Shown: one piece after another, positions 1 to 11,436 of the stretch | How positions within the stretch are numbered: position 1 is the first letter of the stretch | Layout: each line of letters opens with the position of its first letter | Assembly (NCBI GenBank): GCA_033980235.1 | Contig: CM067070.1 | Coordinates: forward strand, 6,883,195 to 6,947,194 | DNA from: Diadema setosum | Lineage: Eukaryota > Echinodermata > Echinoidea > Diadematoida > Diadematidae | DNA length: 64,000 bases | Reading direction: 5' to 3' | Made by a program: the position numbers and the translations under genes | Notes under the pieces: generated by a model | What the model saw: the letters and a program-made list of their open reading frames with translations, nothing else | Databases searched by the model: none | Told to the model about the DNA's origin: nothing

Positions 1-556
1 ATTATTATGCGGCTTTAAGTTAGACTTGAGATGCACATGATGATAAAATGTGCAAAGTGATCTCGGTGGGGAAAAAAAAAATGAGTTTGTCAAATATCAG
101 CCGAGATTCCATTAATGTTGTCGCTTACTCTCCTAAGGGCAGAATATTTTCTCGAAAGCATCCAGGTTAATTAGGTAGCAACGCGGAATAAAATGAGGGC
201 ACGCAATCTATATAGACATGCGTTAATCTTAAAGTGACTATGCTTTAAAGTGAAATGAATGGGGATTTTGCTGTAAAATAATGTTACGCAAAATTTCTAG
301 CCACGCCGGGTTTGAAATGCTACCATGAACCCAATACATCTTCCTTACTGGGCCATAGTTATGATTCCGAGAATGGTATAAAATCATAATTACTATTTTT
401 CGTCGTGTTCGTATCTTTTTGTGGATAGTCTCTGCGATTAAAATCGTTGATCAGTATCCTCAAACAGCAACCGGAATGTACTAATCAAAATTATGCTTGA
501 CATTCACTGCATGGATAGCCGGCAAAGTTTGTATGACTTTAGTCGAACCAGGTTTG

Positions 557-1111
557 TTTAAAGGGAACGCAAACCCAAAGAGCAATATCGGTTTAGTGAA
601 AGTAGTAACATTAGTAGAACACATCAGTGAAAGTTTTAGGAAAATCGGGCAATCGATGAAAAAGTTATGAACTTTTAAAGTTTTGGTGTTGGAACTGTTG
701 GGTAAGGAGACTACTAGAGGTTATGACGTATGAGTAGACTACAATATTAGGAAAATATAAAGGGAATTCAATAAAAATTCATTTTTCGTGAAAATTACAC
801 ATTCCATCAACTTGATACTGATATAGGGGTAGCAATTGTTTCCCTTGCTTTCTGAAAGTCAAGTACTCTTTCATTTTGGTAGAAAAGTAAATTTTTGTGG
901 AATTCTTTTTATATTTTCTTTATATTTTTGTCCACTCATACGTCATAACCTCTAGTAGTCTCCTCATCCAGCGGTTCCAACATCAAAACTTTAAAATAAT
1001 CATAACTTTTACATCGATTGTCCGATTTTCCTCAATCTTTTGCTGATGTTTTTTCTAATGTTAATGCTTTTACTCAATATACATTGCTCTTTGGGTTTGC
1101 GTTCCCTTTAA
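557..1111. mobile_element. Foldback element, arms about 210 bp
   Basis: Starts TTTAAAGGGAACGCAAACCC and ends with its reverse complement. The arms 557-768 and 899-1111 pair closely, for example over GAGGTTATGACGTATGAGT. The loop has no coding sequence. Confidence 0.8.
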
Positions 1112-3084
1112 TATAAATGTGAAATGTTAAATCAATCAAAATGTGAGCAACGTTAAGCGTACAATTCAATTCAATTCAGTTTCCATTCAAATTTCATTTC
1201 ATTTTTTTTAAAGAGCATAGACATTTCCTTTCTTTGGTAACAGAAAATAAGGTTTCGTAAGCAAACTGAAACCTTGTTGTAATTATACGTTCTCATGAAA
1301 ATTGAAGAAATGAAATGAAATAATAGCATGCAATATTGTCCATGTCCAAAACAATGAGACCCAAACACTTCATTTGTCAGTGAACCCTTTGTATAATAAT
1401 TTATGATGTTCGTGCTTATGATAATAATATGACAATCGTATATCCTCATATTTTCTATAATAATAATAATAATTGACAGTGCTTACATAGAGTATAACAC
1501 AAATTGATAATGTCCCTATGAGCTTTATTATTATCATCTTTCAATCAAGAGCAAGATAATCTGAAAAGAAAAATTATTACAGTCGTGTTTGTCTGGTGTA
1601 CTTTGCGGGAAGACATGGAATAAAGTAAGACGACAAATCCTTTCGAATATAGTATGTTTAAGAAAAGTAACGTTCACAGACAAATGTTTAAGAAAAGTAA
1701 CGTTCACAGACAAAGTCGCGATTTCTGCGCAGCAAGGTCGGAAATAGAAAAAAATTTTACTCAGAACGCGAATCAGAGCGCTATCACCGAAAGAAACCGT
1801 GGTTTTCAGTTAGGCACATTATCTTTCTTCTGAATCACTATATCTTACTGAGAAAAGATAAAAACATAATAATTGTCACATGCAAGTCCCAAAACTATAG
1901 TCATAAAAGTCGCATCATTACCTTCCGGTTGACAGCCCTTCATTACAAGGTTAAATTGTATTGATTTCGCATAACTATGCATATGAAACTAGTGTTTTCA
2001 TAAAAACTCATAATCTCTGCTACCTCACAGTGAAGAATGGAACATAAAAGACCCAGCAAGCAAGCAAGTTTCTTGCAATTTTGATGCTACTAATGCAACA
2101 TAACTCATGGGAGAAGTATGTATTATTTCGTATCATTTGCTGATCAGGGAGACATGAGCTGAGGAAGGGGGTGGATGGGGTTTGGATTTTTGCTTTCCCC
2201 CCCCCCCCCAAAAAAAAAAAAAAAAAAAAACACGAAAAATGTTTGGACGAAATACAAGAAATACAAAGCATAATTATGACTTCCACTCCGATATTCTTCC
2301 CAAGGGGGGGGGGGGGGGGGCGGGAGTGGCTCTCAATAGTGTATTTATACATCCATGACGACAATATTGCTACTCATTGGCTACGAGTGTGGGGGAAAAT
2401 TGTGCCACTACTAACCTTCAAGTGATAGTATGATCTATTAGCATGATTAGTATTCTATCAATACCGCAGCTCTTTTGCTTTTCTTTTCTTTTTCTTTTTT
2501 TAATAGGGTGGTACAAAAGGCATTCAACAGATTCAAGTAGATTAATTAATTAACTAAACAATCAATTACATAACAATACATTCCCTGCCCTCCAACCGAG
2601 GAGCTTAATGCAGGATTATTGAAGGCATCTATAAACACGTTCGAAATTTGAGCAAGGATATAATATGGAGGACTTGCCCTAGGTCGGGTTCGTAGGTGTG
2701 ACGAATGAAGGTTCAGTTTCCTAAAGGTTCTGTTTCAAAGGATAACAGCATGGCCTGGTAAAAGCTTTTCAGACAAGGAAACGTTGTTTTGTAGACGAGG
2801 GTGCCCCCCCCCCCATCACCTTGTCACCTTGGCAACCTTGGGCAATGTCCTTTTTTAGCCTAATAAGCATAACCATCTAATCAGCATGATTATGTTCCAT
2901 TGCTATGTAATTTGTTGCTGATTTTGATTCAAGAAGACTACAAACATAAATGATACGATTTTCAAGGGTCCTTATGACGAAGAATCCTTTTCATTGGATC
3001 ATTGGATCATATTCAGTTTCTATTTTCAGTATATAGTGCAGTTGTCTTGGATGTCATAATTAGCATAATGGGCCAATTTGAATA
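1112..3084. other. Intergenic, no gene seen
   Basis: AT-rich sequence with the 30-bp duplication and poly-C/poly-A (2196-2230) and poly-G (2304-2321) tracts. Open frames are short and driven by the homopolymers. Bases 1-556 also show nothing recognisable. Confidence 0.6.
1654..1713 (+). repeat. Perfect 30-bp tandem duplication
   Basis: Two identical 30-bp units beginning ATGTTTAAGAAAAGTAACG, at 1654-1683 and 1684-1713. Confidence 0.95.
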
Positions 3085-3126
3085 CAATACTCTAGTAGAC
3101 AGTAACAATACTCTAGTAGACAGTAA
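3085..3126 (+). repeat. Perfect 21-bp tandem duplication
   Basis: CAATACTCTAGTAGACAGTA plus A occurs twice in a row. Confidence 0.95.
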
Positions 3127-3327
3127 CAATCTGTACCGTATTCGTGATATGGAAAAATTGAAGGAATGGTATAGTTTTGGTTGAGACTGAACTTCAGGTT
3201 TTTTGGTGAGATAATGAGAAATCTATTATTAAATGTGAAAGAGCATGTAATTCCAAAAAAAAAAAGAACAAAGATCAACGTTTCTTTGATGAACATTGAT
3301 ATTGAAATGACTGAAATATAAAGTAAC

Positions 3328-3595
3328 TTTGACAACGGCCTTGAGGTCTTATTGGCTTTGTATGTGTACACCATTTTCCATTTACCTTTAGCCTATGGTA
3401 CTGTAATTGATGTCGTTGTTGTTGTTTTTGTTGTAGTTGTTGTTTTGTTTTTCATATGTGATTGCTTGTAAGTTTTATCGTGTAACACTGGCTGTTTAAT
3501 GTTGTCTTTTGTGATTTGAAATAGAAATAAACGAATTGAATTCAATTGAATTGAATTGAATTGAATTGAACTGAATTGAATTGAAATGAAAAATA
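3328..3595 (+). mobile_element. Retrotransposon-like insert with (TTGAA)n tail
   Basis: It ends GAAATAGAAATAAACGAATT and a TTGAA repeat, and separates two parts of the same MITE (3159-3327 and 3596-3672). The break is visible by comparison with the intact copy at 20527-20857. Family unknown. Confidence 0.5.
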
Positions 3596-3672
3596 GAGCA
3601 ATCCAAAAAAAAAGGTAGGACCCACCTTTTGTTACGATCTCTTTGTTTTACTTTGTTTTTGGATGTCTTCAG

Positions 3673-4066
3673 ACAATTAATGATATCAAATTGTTTACAT
3701 AACAGAAATAAATAAAAGAGCTGTATGATTTCAATAGTTTATATTCAATTAGTATCCATGTGCATCATTTTGAAACCTCTTAATCTACTTGCATTGTGAT
3801 ATAATGATTGTCCATTTTTCCAAACCTTTGCATATTTCTTTATGATTCTTTTCCCCAGTTCTTATTCTAATTTCTTCTTTGTTTTTTCAATGTATATACT
3901 TTTCATGCTACACGTTTGTCATTACATTTTATTCATTGTAAATCTGTTTGGGAACACACGCTTTGTATAAATGTTCACGGCCTTGCTGAAAACCAGCTAA
4001 GAGCTGAAAGCAGGCTTTTATCCGTGGTGAAATAAAGTCCAATCACTCACTCAATCAATCAATCAA
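3673..4066 (+). mobile_element. Retrotransposon 3' fragment with (TCAA)n tail
   Basis: It ends GTGAAATAAAGTCCAATCAC followed by a short TCAA repeat, like a LINE 3' end. TGTCTTCAG before it and TGTCTCAG after it look like a target-site duplication. It interrupts a MITE whose two parts match continuous copies at 26266 and 56862. No coding sequence remains. Confidence 0.65.
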
Positions 4067-4420
4067 TGTCTCAGCCATTCATAAACCGATTTCTATCAAA
4101 TAAACTTCGAATTCCTATTAGGATAGTATGCTCCGTACTATTTCATATGTGGTTTTATCTCCACCAATACTATACCCTCCCTTTAAGTACAAGGAATGAT
4201 GCTTATCGTGCAGTTATGAAGTTGTTGGTTCGAGTCCAACCCAAGTATGTATGCCCATATCTTTTTTTTCCTATCATGGGTACAACTAAAACACTGAATA
4301 ATGAGTGTTAAGTTAAGTCCATGAAAGTCAATTTGTCAATTCCTGCAATAAAACATCGCGACGCATGTATCATTAATTTGAATTTATAAAAGGTGAGACA
4401 AAAGTTTATTGATCTCTCTT

Positions 4421-4491
4421 TGAATTGAATTGAGTTGAATTGAATTGAATTGAATTGAATTGAATTGAATTGAATTGAATTGAATTGAATT
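4421..4491 (+). repeat. (TTGAA)n microsatellite
   Basis: About 14 pentamer units with one variant. Confidence 0.95.
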
Positions 4492-4799
4492 TATACGCAG
4501 TTATCGTAGGATTTTATCGTGCCCATATATGCTTCTCTAAATAGGAGAAATGACAGATGCTAATAGATACCCGACAGGCTAGATACGCAATGATAATGGA
4601 GTCCCTTTATTGCGTATCACATAAATGCCAATTATCTCATATGCTAATTGTTGCTATAGTCAATTACTTAGAATTCAAAAAAAAAATGTCCAAAGTTGCC
4701 GAAGTGATAACAAAGCTATGCCCATAAAGAACACAATTTAACAAGAAACGTTGTTACAATATTTACAAATGCACGCACACGTACCCATTACACAGTTAC

Positions 4800-5015
4800 T
4801 CGACACATTGAGTCTCGTGGTGTAACGTCGAACTTGTGCGTCGTTTTTACCCAGTGTCGAACTCGTGGGCCTTTTTTGCCTACAGTATGTCGGACTCATA
4901 AGCGTTATTTGCCTGGTGTCAAACTCATGGGCTGTATGATTCATGGACCTCTTTTTTTCCAATGTCGAACTCGTGGGCAGTATGACTCGTAGGCGTCGTT
5001 CTCGTGGGATGACCC
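4800..5015 (+). repeat. Degenerate tandem repeat, roughly 50-bp period
   Basis: Variants of GTCGAACTCGTGGGC recur about four times, separated by TGCCT or TTTTTT spacers. An open frame across it is not convincing as a gene. Confidence 0.5.
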
Positions 5016-5344
5016 AACCACCAATACACGACTAATCACCTTCAAACCAAAAGATTATCTGCAAAAGGGACAAGTCAAACCCTCAATTTCCAGTTTGCGA
5101 ATCTACATCAGCATCCTCTGTACCACTTGTAGACAGCTCTCAAGCATGTCTCATCCAGCAAACCCAGGGTCCTTTATCAATATATTTTCATACTACACTC
5201 AAATTCATCAAGAAAGGGTGATCACTAGGCACATTACACTAATTGAGAAAAAAAAAATCTGGCACACAGGAAAACATACTTAAATAGAAATTTTGTCCAA
5301 GGCCGTGGACTGCGTGGATCACACACAAGCCATTTGTAAACTCC

Positions 5345-5944
5345 TTAAAGGTTCTCTGAAATACAAATGCATGTTGATTTGTGTTGATTTATGATACCCT
5401 CAACATCAATTTTGCGGTGAAACGAATATCTAGGAACAAACCATATGTTTTTAACTAATTTTTCTTATATTTTTCTTCAGATTACTCGGACACTCCCACA
5501 AAAAAAAGAAAAAAAAAATCCTTCCAAACCAATATTCCTGCATGTTGTGACCTCATCTGTCAAGCATCGCTAAAGTACTGATATGTTTAACAAAAGACAT
5601 TGGAAAGCATAACTTGCATGTTTCAGTGATATCAATGTGACTAACAAAACACGGCGAGGGAATATTCAAGTTATGCTGAGTCGAGGGGGAGGTGCATTCC
5701 AATGTCTTTTGTTAAACATAATCAGTACTTTTGCAATGATTGACAGATGAGGTCACAACGGGAATATTGGTTTGGAAGGATTTTTTGAGGACGTATCCAA
5801 GTAATCTGAAGAAAAATCGAAGAAAACTTAGTTAAAAATATACGTGGAATGTTTCTAGATATTCGTTTCGCCGCAAACGTGATGTTGAGAGTATCATCAA
5901 TCAACACAAATCAACATGCATTTGTATTCCAGAGAACGTTTAAA
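5345..5944. mobile_element. Foldback element, arms about 260 bp
   Basis: The left arm (5345-5605) and right arm (5685-5944) are reverse complements over long blocks such as ACAAATGCATGTTGATTTG and CAGATTACTCGGACAC. The small open frames here are by-products. Confidence 0.8.
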
Positions 5945-6059
5945 CTTGGAGTTCTGAGTTGTCAAGTCGCCTGGATACTCAGTTTTCTGACAGAGTGGTA
6001 TCACCGAACTGAATGCAAAGGGACCATGTCATGCATGTCTCGCTAGAGTTTTCAGTCTG

Positions 6060-6090
6060 TCCCGCCGGGGGGGGGGGGGGGGGGGGGGGT
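6060..6090 (+). repeat. Poly-G tract
   Basis: More than 20 consecutive G after CCCGCC. Confidence 0.9.
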
Positions 6091-6608
6091 CGGGCTAAAT
6101 GAACAGGATGGTCCTGGGTTCCGTTCTACCAGCGATATATAGAGAAAGAGGACGTTCATGACTGCTGTCAAGTAGTTTATTTCAAATATAATGTATATGC
6201 GAATGATCTCACATTTGTTGTGTTGTGTGTAATCAAACCGTTCCCTTTAATAGGAGGCAAAATACTCTGTACATCGGATAGGACATAAAATTGAAGTCCC
6301 ATGTGTGAGAGAGTCACTACGCGTGCGTGAAAAAGATCCCGCTTCATTCATTTATCGCAAAGAGCAAGGTGTTTATCCCTGTGAAGTGTCCTGTCTCACA
6401 TCCAACTGGAACCCATGGAAGCCCAGCTATTGCAGCTGAATATAAAAAAAAATGCTATCCAGGCATCTTCTCAGACGGAAATTGAAAAAAAAACAAGCAA
6501 ACAAACAAACAAACACTTGTAGAAACATGTTCGACTGGAATGGAATCATCCCTGTTATCATAGAGTATCTATAGGTTTTCTTTATCTTGGTTATTTCATC
6601 AGTGTTGC

Positions 6609-6677
6609 GACTGTCCAAGGATTCAAGCATTGGATCTCCGATTAAAGTCAAGAGTCTTACCCACTCTGCCACAGTCC
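6609..6677 (-). pseudogene. Degenerate tRNA-like sequence
   Basis: The minus strand has an A-box-like TGGCAGAGTGGG, ends that pair (GACTGT with ACAGTC) and a damaged B box (GCTTGAATCC). The anticodon position reads UUA, which would pair with a stop codon. Probably a tRNA-derived SINE or pseudogene. Confidence 0.45.
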
Positions 6678-6685
6678 CCCATAGG

Positions 6686-6753
6686 GTTTGTTTGTTTGTT
6701 TGTTTGGCTGGCTGGTTGGTTGGTTGTTTGTTTGTTTGTTTGTTTGTTTGTTT
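6686..6753 (+). repeat. (TTTG)n / (GGTT)n microsatellite
   Basis: Tetranucleotide units continue directly from the degenerate tRNA-like sequence. Confidence 0.9.
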
Positions 6754-6809
6754 AGATCTAAGGTCACTCAACTACAACAAAAAATGGTTGGTCGAAGACA
6801 AAGTGTAAC

Positions 6810-9029
6810 TGAAATAAAAAGAAAAAAAAATGCTGCACAAGGATATCTGCTTCTCCAAGCCAAACATGCTCGAGCAACCGGACTTGTCCTCAGAGATTAA
6901 TACGCTGAAATGCAGTAATGTTAAATAATGCTTGACACTTCTTGGAGTGTTTATACAAGCTGATCTCATAGAGAAATTGACTACAGCGGTTGTCTATTAC
7001 CTATTGCGTACTAGTCAGTACTCCATTCTCGACCTGTTCAGGATGTAATCACTATGCACGAGGCCCATATCGGAATAATGCGGCGCCACAACATGCGGTC
7101 CGGTGGTCTCACCATTAAACATCACATCATGAAAGTCTCAGAGCGCATCCCGAAAAAGAGAGAGAGAGAGAGAGCGACAAGCTTTTTTTTTTTAAGCAAT
7201 GCTTACACATGCTACAAAAACCCACTCGCTTGCTGTAAACATCCCTCCGTCGAGTCCAATGTGTGTATAACACAAGGTATCCCAACAAAATACTCCAAAT
7301 CAAAATGTCTTCGGAAATGGCGCTAGTCACCCTAATAGCTTTTATTCAAATATGGGACCCGTCACGTCAAAACAAGTCAGATTCTTCGAATATTCATTTA
7401 ACAAAATATTGTTAGTTCACTTTCTAAGCTTTAATTTGATGTACAATTCACTGCAAGACACGCTCTACATCCAGTGATGTTTCAGATCGAATGTGGCAAA
7501 CATGGAAATTAAATGCGACAACCAATTACGTAGAAAATCGCTTCTAACGTTTGCTCCCGGTTTCTCTTTTGTTTCGAGATTGTCCACCTTCCGGGGAGAA
7601 AAGTTTTCGTACATAAACTCATTAGCAACGATACACCTGTATGTTCACTTGAATCATTATACTTATGAAAATATACACTATGCATCAAAATACGTAGGTA
7701 TTATACTTTCTTCTTTTTTCAACAAATCATACCTGACAAACAAAAAAAAAAAGGTCAACATCCCAGTAAGTGTCACTTGTGGGTGTAATCAATGATTACA
7801 AAAAATGAATAAGTATGCAAACAATGAATTGTGGTGGTAATTAGATATGAGAAAGATATAGATAGAACGAAAACGTTTCCACTCACCATAATGGAAATTG
7901 ACACAAGAAGCCGAAAGCGCCTGACAAATAGTTAGCAGCACATAAAAAAAATGTCACCATCCGACTGTGTTTGCATTGATGCTCGGAGTAAAACTGCAGT
8001 TGAATGTTTTCCGTTGCGTAGTCCACCCGAGCTGCCCTCAGTCTTTCCCCGACAAGCGTCGATCGCGGATTTAATCGAGGATGGAATGTTCGATCAATCC
8101 TACGTTGCCAGTCATGCCTTACTGCACGCTACATCAGATCGAAGGAAAGCTGATTGAAAGCATAGGGCCTATAGCTGCGCTCATGCTGATGGAGATCGGG
8201 GGCCGCTTGCCCTTTTTAATATCATTTTACCTTCTTCTCATTATTCCTTCTTTTCTTTTTCTTTTTTTCGTCTTTTAGCGAGGAAAAAAAGTTGTGCTGT
8301 TGATTTCCATTTTCGATCGGAAACGGCGTATTGAAAAAGGTCTCTTTTGCGCAAGCTCAGTAAAGATTTCTGAGAATGGTATTGATATCTTTCTGTTGAA
8401 AGGAATATAGCAATTGTCTAGTGCCGATTGAAACGTTAGTAACAAAGAATTTCTTAGTCCTCATTATTTTCTTAATACATTCAGTTCCCTTAAAAATCAT
8501 TCTATTTCAAACATTCACAATGTGGTTTCGTTAACCGTTCTTTTTCGACTGTTTAGTATCAAAACGGCAACCATTACGAATTAAGATAAATTATGCATGA
8601 AAATAGCCACTACTTTAACCCTGGCTTTGGAAATAATTGTGTGATTATATATTCATATCTTTCATTTCAAACTGACTTCAAAATTGTATTGTCTGGCGCT
8701 TGTTCAAGAGAAACTTTTGAAGAAGCAATGAACACTATATTTTCCAGTAGATTCAAAGTGTTCGAATTCATTCATACATCCTGTTCCTGCCTAAACTGAT
8801 GTGTATAACGTCATTAAAGCATTAAAACATTAAAACAATTTAGTTCAATGGGTGCAAAGCGAGTAAATATTGATATCTTTAGCGTGCATTATATTTTTGC
8901 AACTCGAGCATGTACTTGCTCTGAAGCTGTTAACTCATGCTGAAATTGTGTTCAATGTATATTACTCATTACTCCGTAATATGTATCTGTTATGTTTAAA
9001 ACATCTATTTCATTTCGTATAAACAGACT
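6810..9029. other. Intergenic, no gene seen
   Basis: Short open frames only, none with a recognisable domain. A slightly GC-richer patch at 7950-8160 has a 68-codon frame that I cannot identify. Confidence 0.6.
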
Positions 9030-9062
9030 ATAAAGCTGAAGAAGACCGAAGGTCGAAAGCTT
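9030..9062 (+). other. Hairpin motif like Penelope-like element ends
   Basis: AAGCTGAAGAAGACC, a short loop, then GGTCGAAAGCTT. It includes CTGAAGA and GAAA on either side of a GACC/GGTC stem, which recalls the hammerhead-like motifs of Penelope-like elements. An unpaired extra A makes it imperfect. A related hairpin is at 9556. Confidence 0.4.
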
Positions 9063-9185
9063 CTTCCAGCTGGCATCTTGCAACATCTTCTGTTATCCAT
9101 TGTCTCCATCATAATTTCTGCTATGATGACAGAGGCGTACATTGTACGGTACGAGTATCAGCATCATATATATATAAGTATGTAT

Positions 9186-9192
<7 letters not shown>

Positions 9193-9239
<47 letters not shown>
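9193..9239 (+). repeat. (TA)n microsatellite
   Basis: Left flank of MITE K copy 1; a matching tract lies at 9487-9532. Confidence 0.95.
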
Positions 9240-9242
<3 letters not shown>

Positions 9243-9483
9243 GAGTTTGTTTGCAAAAACCGATAAGTCCATTTTTGAAGATTTTGAAGTACGGTCTCTG
9301 TCATAAAGTACAAAATAATACCTTTTAAATGATGTATTGGTCACTACATATAAAGGTACATTTTTGAAGTTATGGTCAAAAGAAGCAAATATTTTCTTAT
9401 TATTCTCTTTATTTTTCTTGAACTTTAAACGCAAATATCTCCATTTGGCAAATATGGACTTATCGGTTTTTGCAAACAAACTC

Positions 9484-9486
<3 letters not shown>
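9240..9486. mobile_element. TIR MITE family K, copy 1, inside a (TA)n tract
   Basis: 247 bp, bounded by GAAGAGTTTGTTTGCAAAAA and its inverted copy (TIRs of about 38 bp). (TA)n lies on both sides. Two more copies are at 12466 and 33601. Open frames on both strands come from the repeat and the TA tract. Confidence 0.85.

Positions 9487-9532
<46 letters not shown>
9487..9532 (+). repeat. (TA)n microsatellite
   Basis: Right flank of MITE K copy 1. Confidence 0.95.
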
Positions 9533-9538
<6 letters not shown>

Positions 9539-9555
9539 CCCTTAAAGCCTTAAAA

Positions 9556-9590
9556 GCCCTTGAAAAAGACTAGTCACTCAGTCGAAAGCT
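9556..9590 (+). other. Second Penelope-like hairpin motif
   Basis: TTGAAAAAGACTAGTCACTC followed by AGTCGAAAGCTTGGGAG: same layout as 9030-9062, with a GACT/AGTC stem and GAAAGCTT. Confidence 0.4.
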
Positions 9591-10852
9591 TGGGAGAATA
9601 AAAGGCTATAGTGAACATTACTGCAACGTCTGCGAGTCATTCCTCCGTCACACATATACATAAAGATAATGCAGCACCCACAACGTACGAGGCCAAACCC
9701 GCTTCACCTTATACACACATATATATACATATATACAAAATTTAATATCAATCTACCAATCTATCCATATGTCTTTATCTGTCTCTTTCCTTATCTCCAA
9801 GCCATAGTGATTGATAAAAACAATTGTACTTACTCCGTCCGGGTAGCCTGGTGTAATCCTGCTCCAGGATCGATGACAACGTCTTGGTATAGGTAAACGC
9901 TACCACCGCTTCGGGGATTGGGTTCTAATTGAAGGCATCTACAAGCCCCTGCATTCCTGGTTAGACACAGACAAATAGAGGGCATGTTAAAAAAAAAAAA
10001 AAAAATCTTGTATGAAAGGGGTTTGTCACTTGACTTCCGTCACACTAATTTTTTTAATCCAAATTGCTACAATTTATCCATTTGCTTTCGGAGGAAATTA
10101 GATCACAAACTAGAGCGGGTCAATTGTTGGTTCTCATTATATAGATAATCAGAACCTTTTAAAAAGGAAATATAAAACTACAGAACTATTCACACTTATC
10201 ACCCCACACCTGCGTCATACGTACATGTAGTTGGAAAATCAATTTGAGACCTACTCCTTAACCTTAATGACTAGGTCACTGTTTTCCATGTTTTGAAGAG
10301 TCTTTAAAGGAACTTACTCTTCAGTTTGTTCGAGTAATTCATCTGAGAACGTATGAAATAGCCATAGGCCAATATCCATGATGATGAGTGGCATCTTTGG
10401 GAATCTCGAGTGTTTCTTCAAGATCTGCTCAATAGGTGTATCATCTGCACGAATATTTACAATTACAAAACACTTCCTTTTATTATTTCTGGGGGTTTTT
10501 TTTAGTCTAATGCAGAAATGTCCTGCGAAATACTGTCCTAAAGAAAAATATGTGACTAATAGAAACAGTCTTCGAAAGAATCTTAATGGAGCCACTTTAG
10601 AAGTCGAGATTCCCTCTGTGGGCTCCTGTCTTATTTTGACAGTATATAAAGCACTATATTTGCCCCTGTTTTTTTTTTTTTTTTAAGCCCTGTTGTTGCC
10701 GAGAGGACGACGAGCGAGTGGTGTTGAAGTCTTGTAAACAGACCAGAGGAGACGGAGGCATACTCGTATACGAATGCTGCTACTGCAACAAATGCGAGTT
10801 TTTCGGGGTCGTGATGAGGAAGATGATAAGGCTCAGGATAGAGACTCATAGA

Positions 10853-11157
10853 GGCCCGAATTCACGAAGCTGGTACATGAAACCATGGTTTAAACCACGG
10901 AGAATAACCATGGAGCGCCAAGTGTCGCATGGAATATTTCGTTACGAAATCAGGCATTTCGTGGATGAAATGATTATTTTGTAACGAAATGACAACATTT
11001 TGTAACAAAAATGAACATTTCGTCCACGAAATGATCATTTTGTCGACGAAATGACCGATTTCGTAACGAAATATGCCATGCGACGCTTGGCGCTCTATAC
11101 AAATTGTCCATGGTTTAAACCATGGTTTCATTTGTACCACTTTCGTGAATTCGGGCC
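10853..11157. mobile_element. Palindromic MITE with 5-bp target duplication
   Basis: 305 bp starting GGCCCGAATTCACGAA and ending with the exact reverse complement. The core is a set of alternating inverted blocks (CATTTCGT / ACGAAATG). ATAGA directly flanks both ends (10848-10852 and 11158-11162). Confidence 0.85.
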
Positions 11158-11370
11158 ATAGAAGCAAATGATAAATTGTGACAGACAGACAGACAAACTG
11201 ACTGACATGAATGGAGAGAAAGACAAAGAGGGCAGAGGGTGTTGACCCCCTCTCCCCCCCCCCCCCATGCACCTTTCTCTTTCCCCTTCATAGTTTGTCA
11301 TGCCTCTTGACCCAGTTTTTGGACTGTGACTACCACACTTTCAACCTGTCCCATGGGGTTGGTGATGATT

Positions 11371-11378
11371 ATGATGAA

Positions 11379-11436
<58 letters not shown>
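11371..11436 (+). repeat. (GAT)n microsatellite
   Basis: About 20 GAT units. They give poly-Asp and poly-His frames on the two strands, which I do not treat as genes. Confidence 0.95.

Larger units (their letters stand above)
3159..4187 (+). mobile_element. MITE family G, copy 1, split by two insertions
   Basis: Three pieces (3159-3327, 3596-3672, 4067-4187) align in order with the uninterrupted copies of this foldback family. Shared blocks include GTGAGATAATGAGAAA, GACCCACCTTTTGTTACGAT and ATCAAATAAACTT. Confidence 0.7.

Noticed and set aside
4227..4245. GGTTCGAGTCC B-box-like sequence
   Set aside because: No A box, acceptor stem or cloverleaf around it; probably chance or a tiny relic.
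9078..9573. Long open frames rich in Ile-Tyr on both strands
   Set aside because: They are translations of (TA)n microsatellites joined to MITE K and have no domain or splice support.
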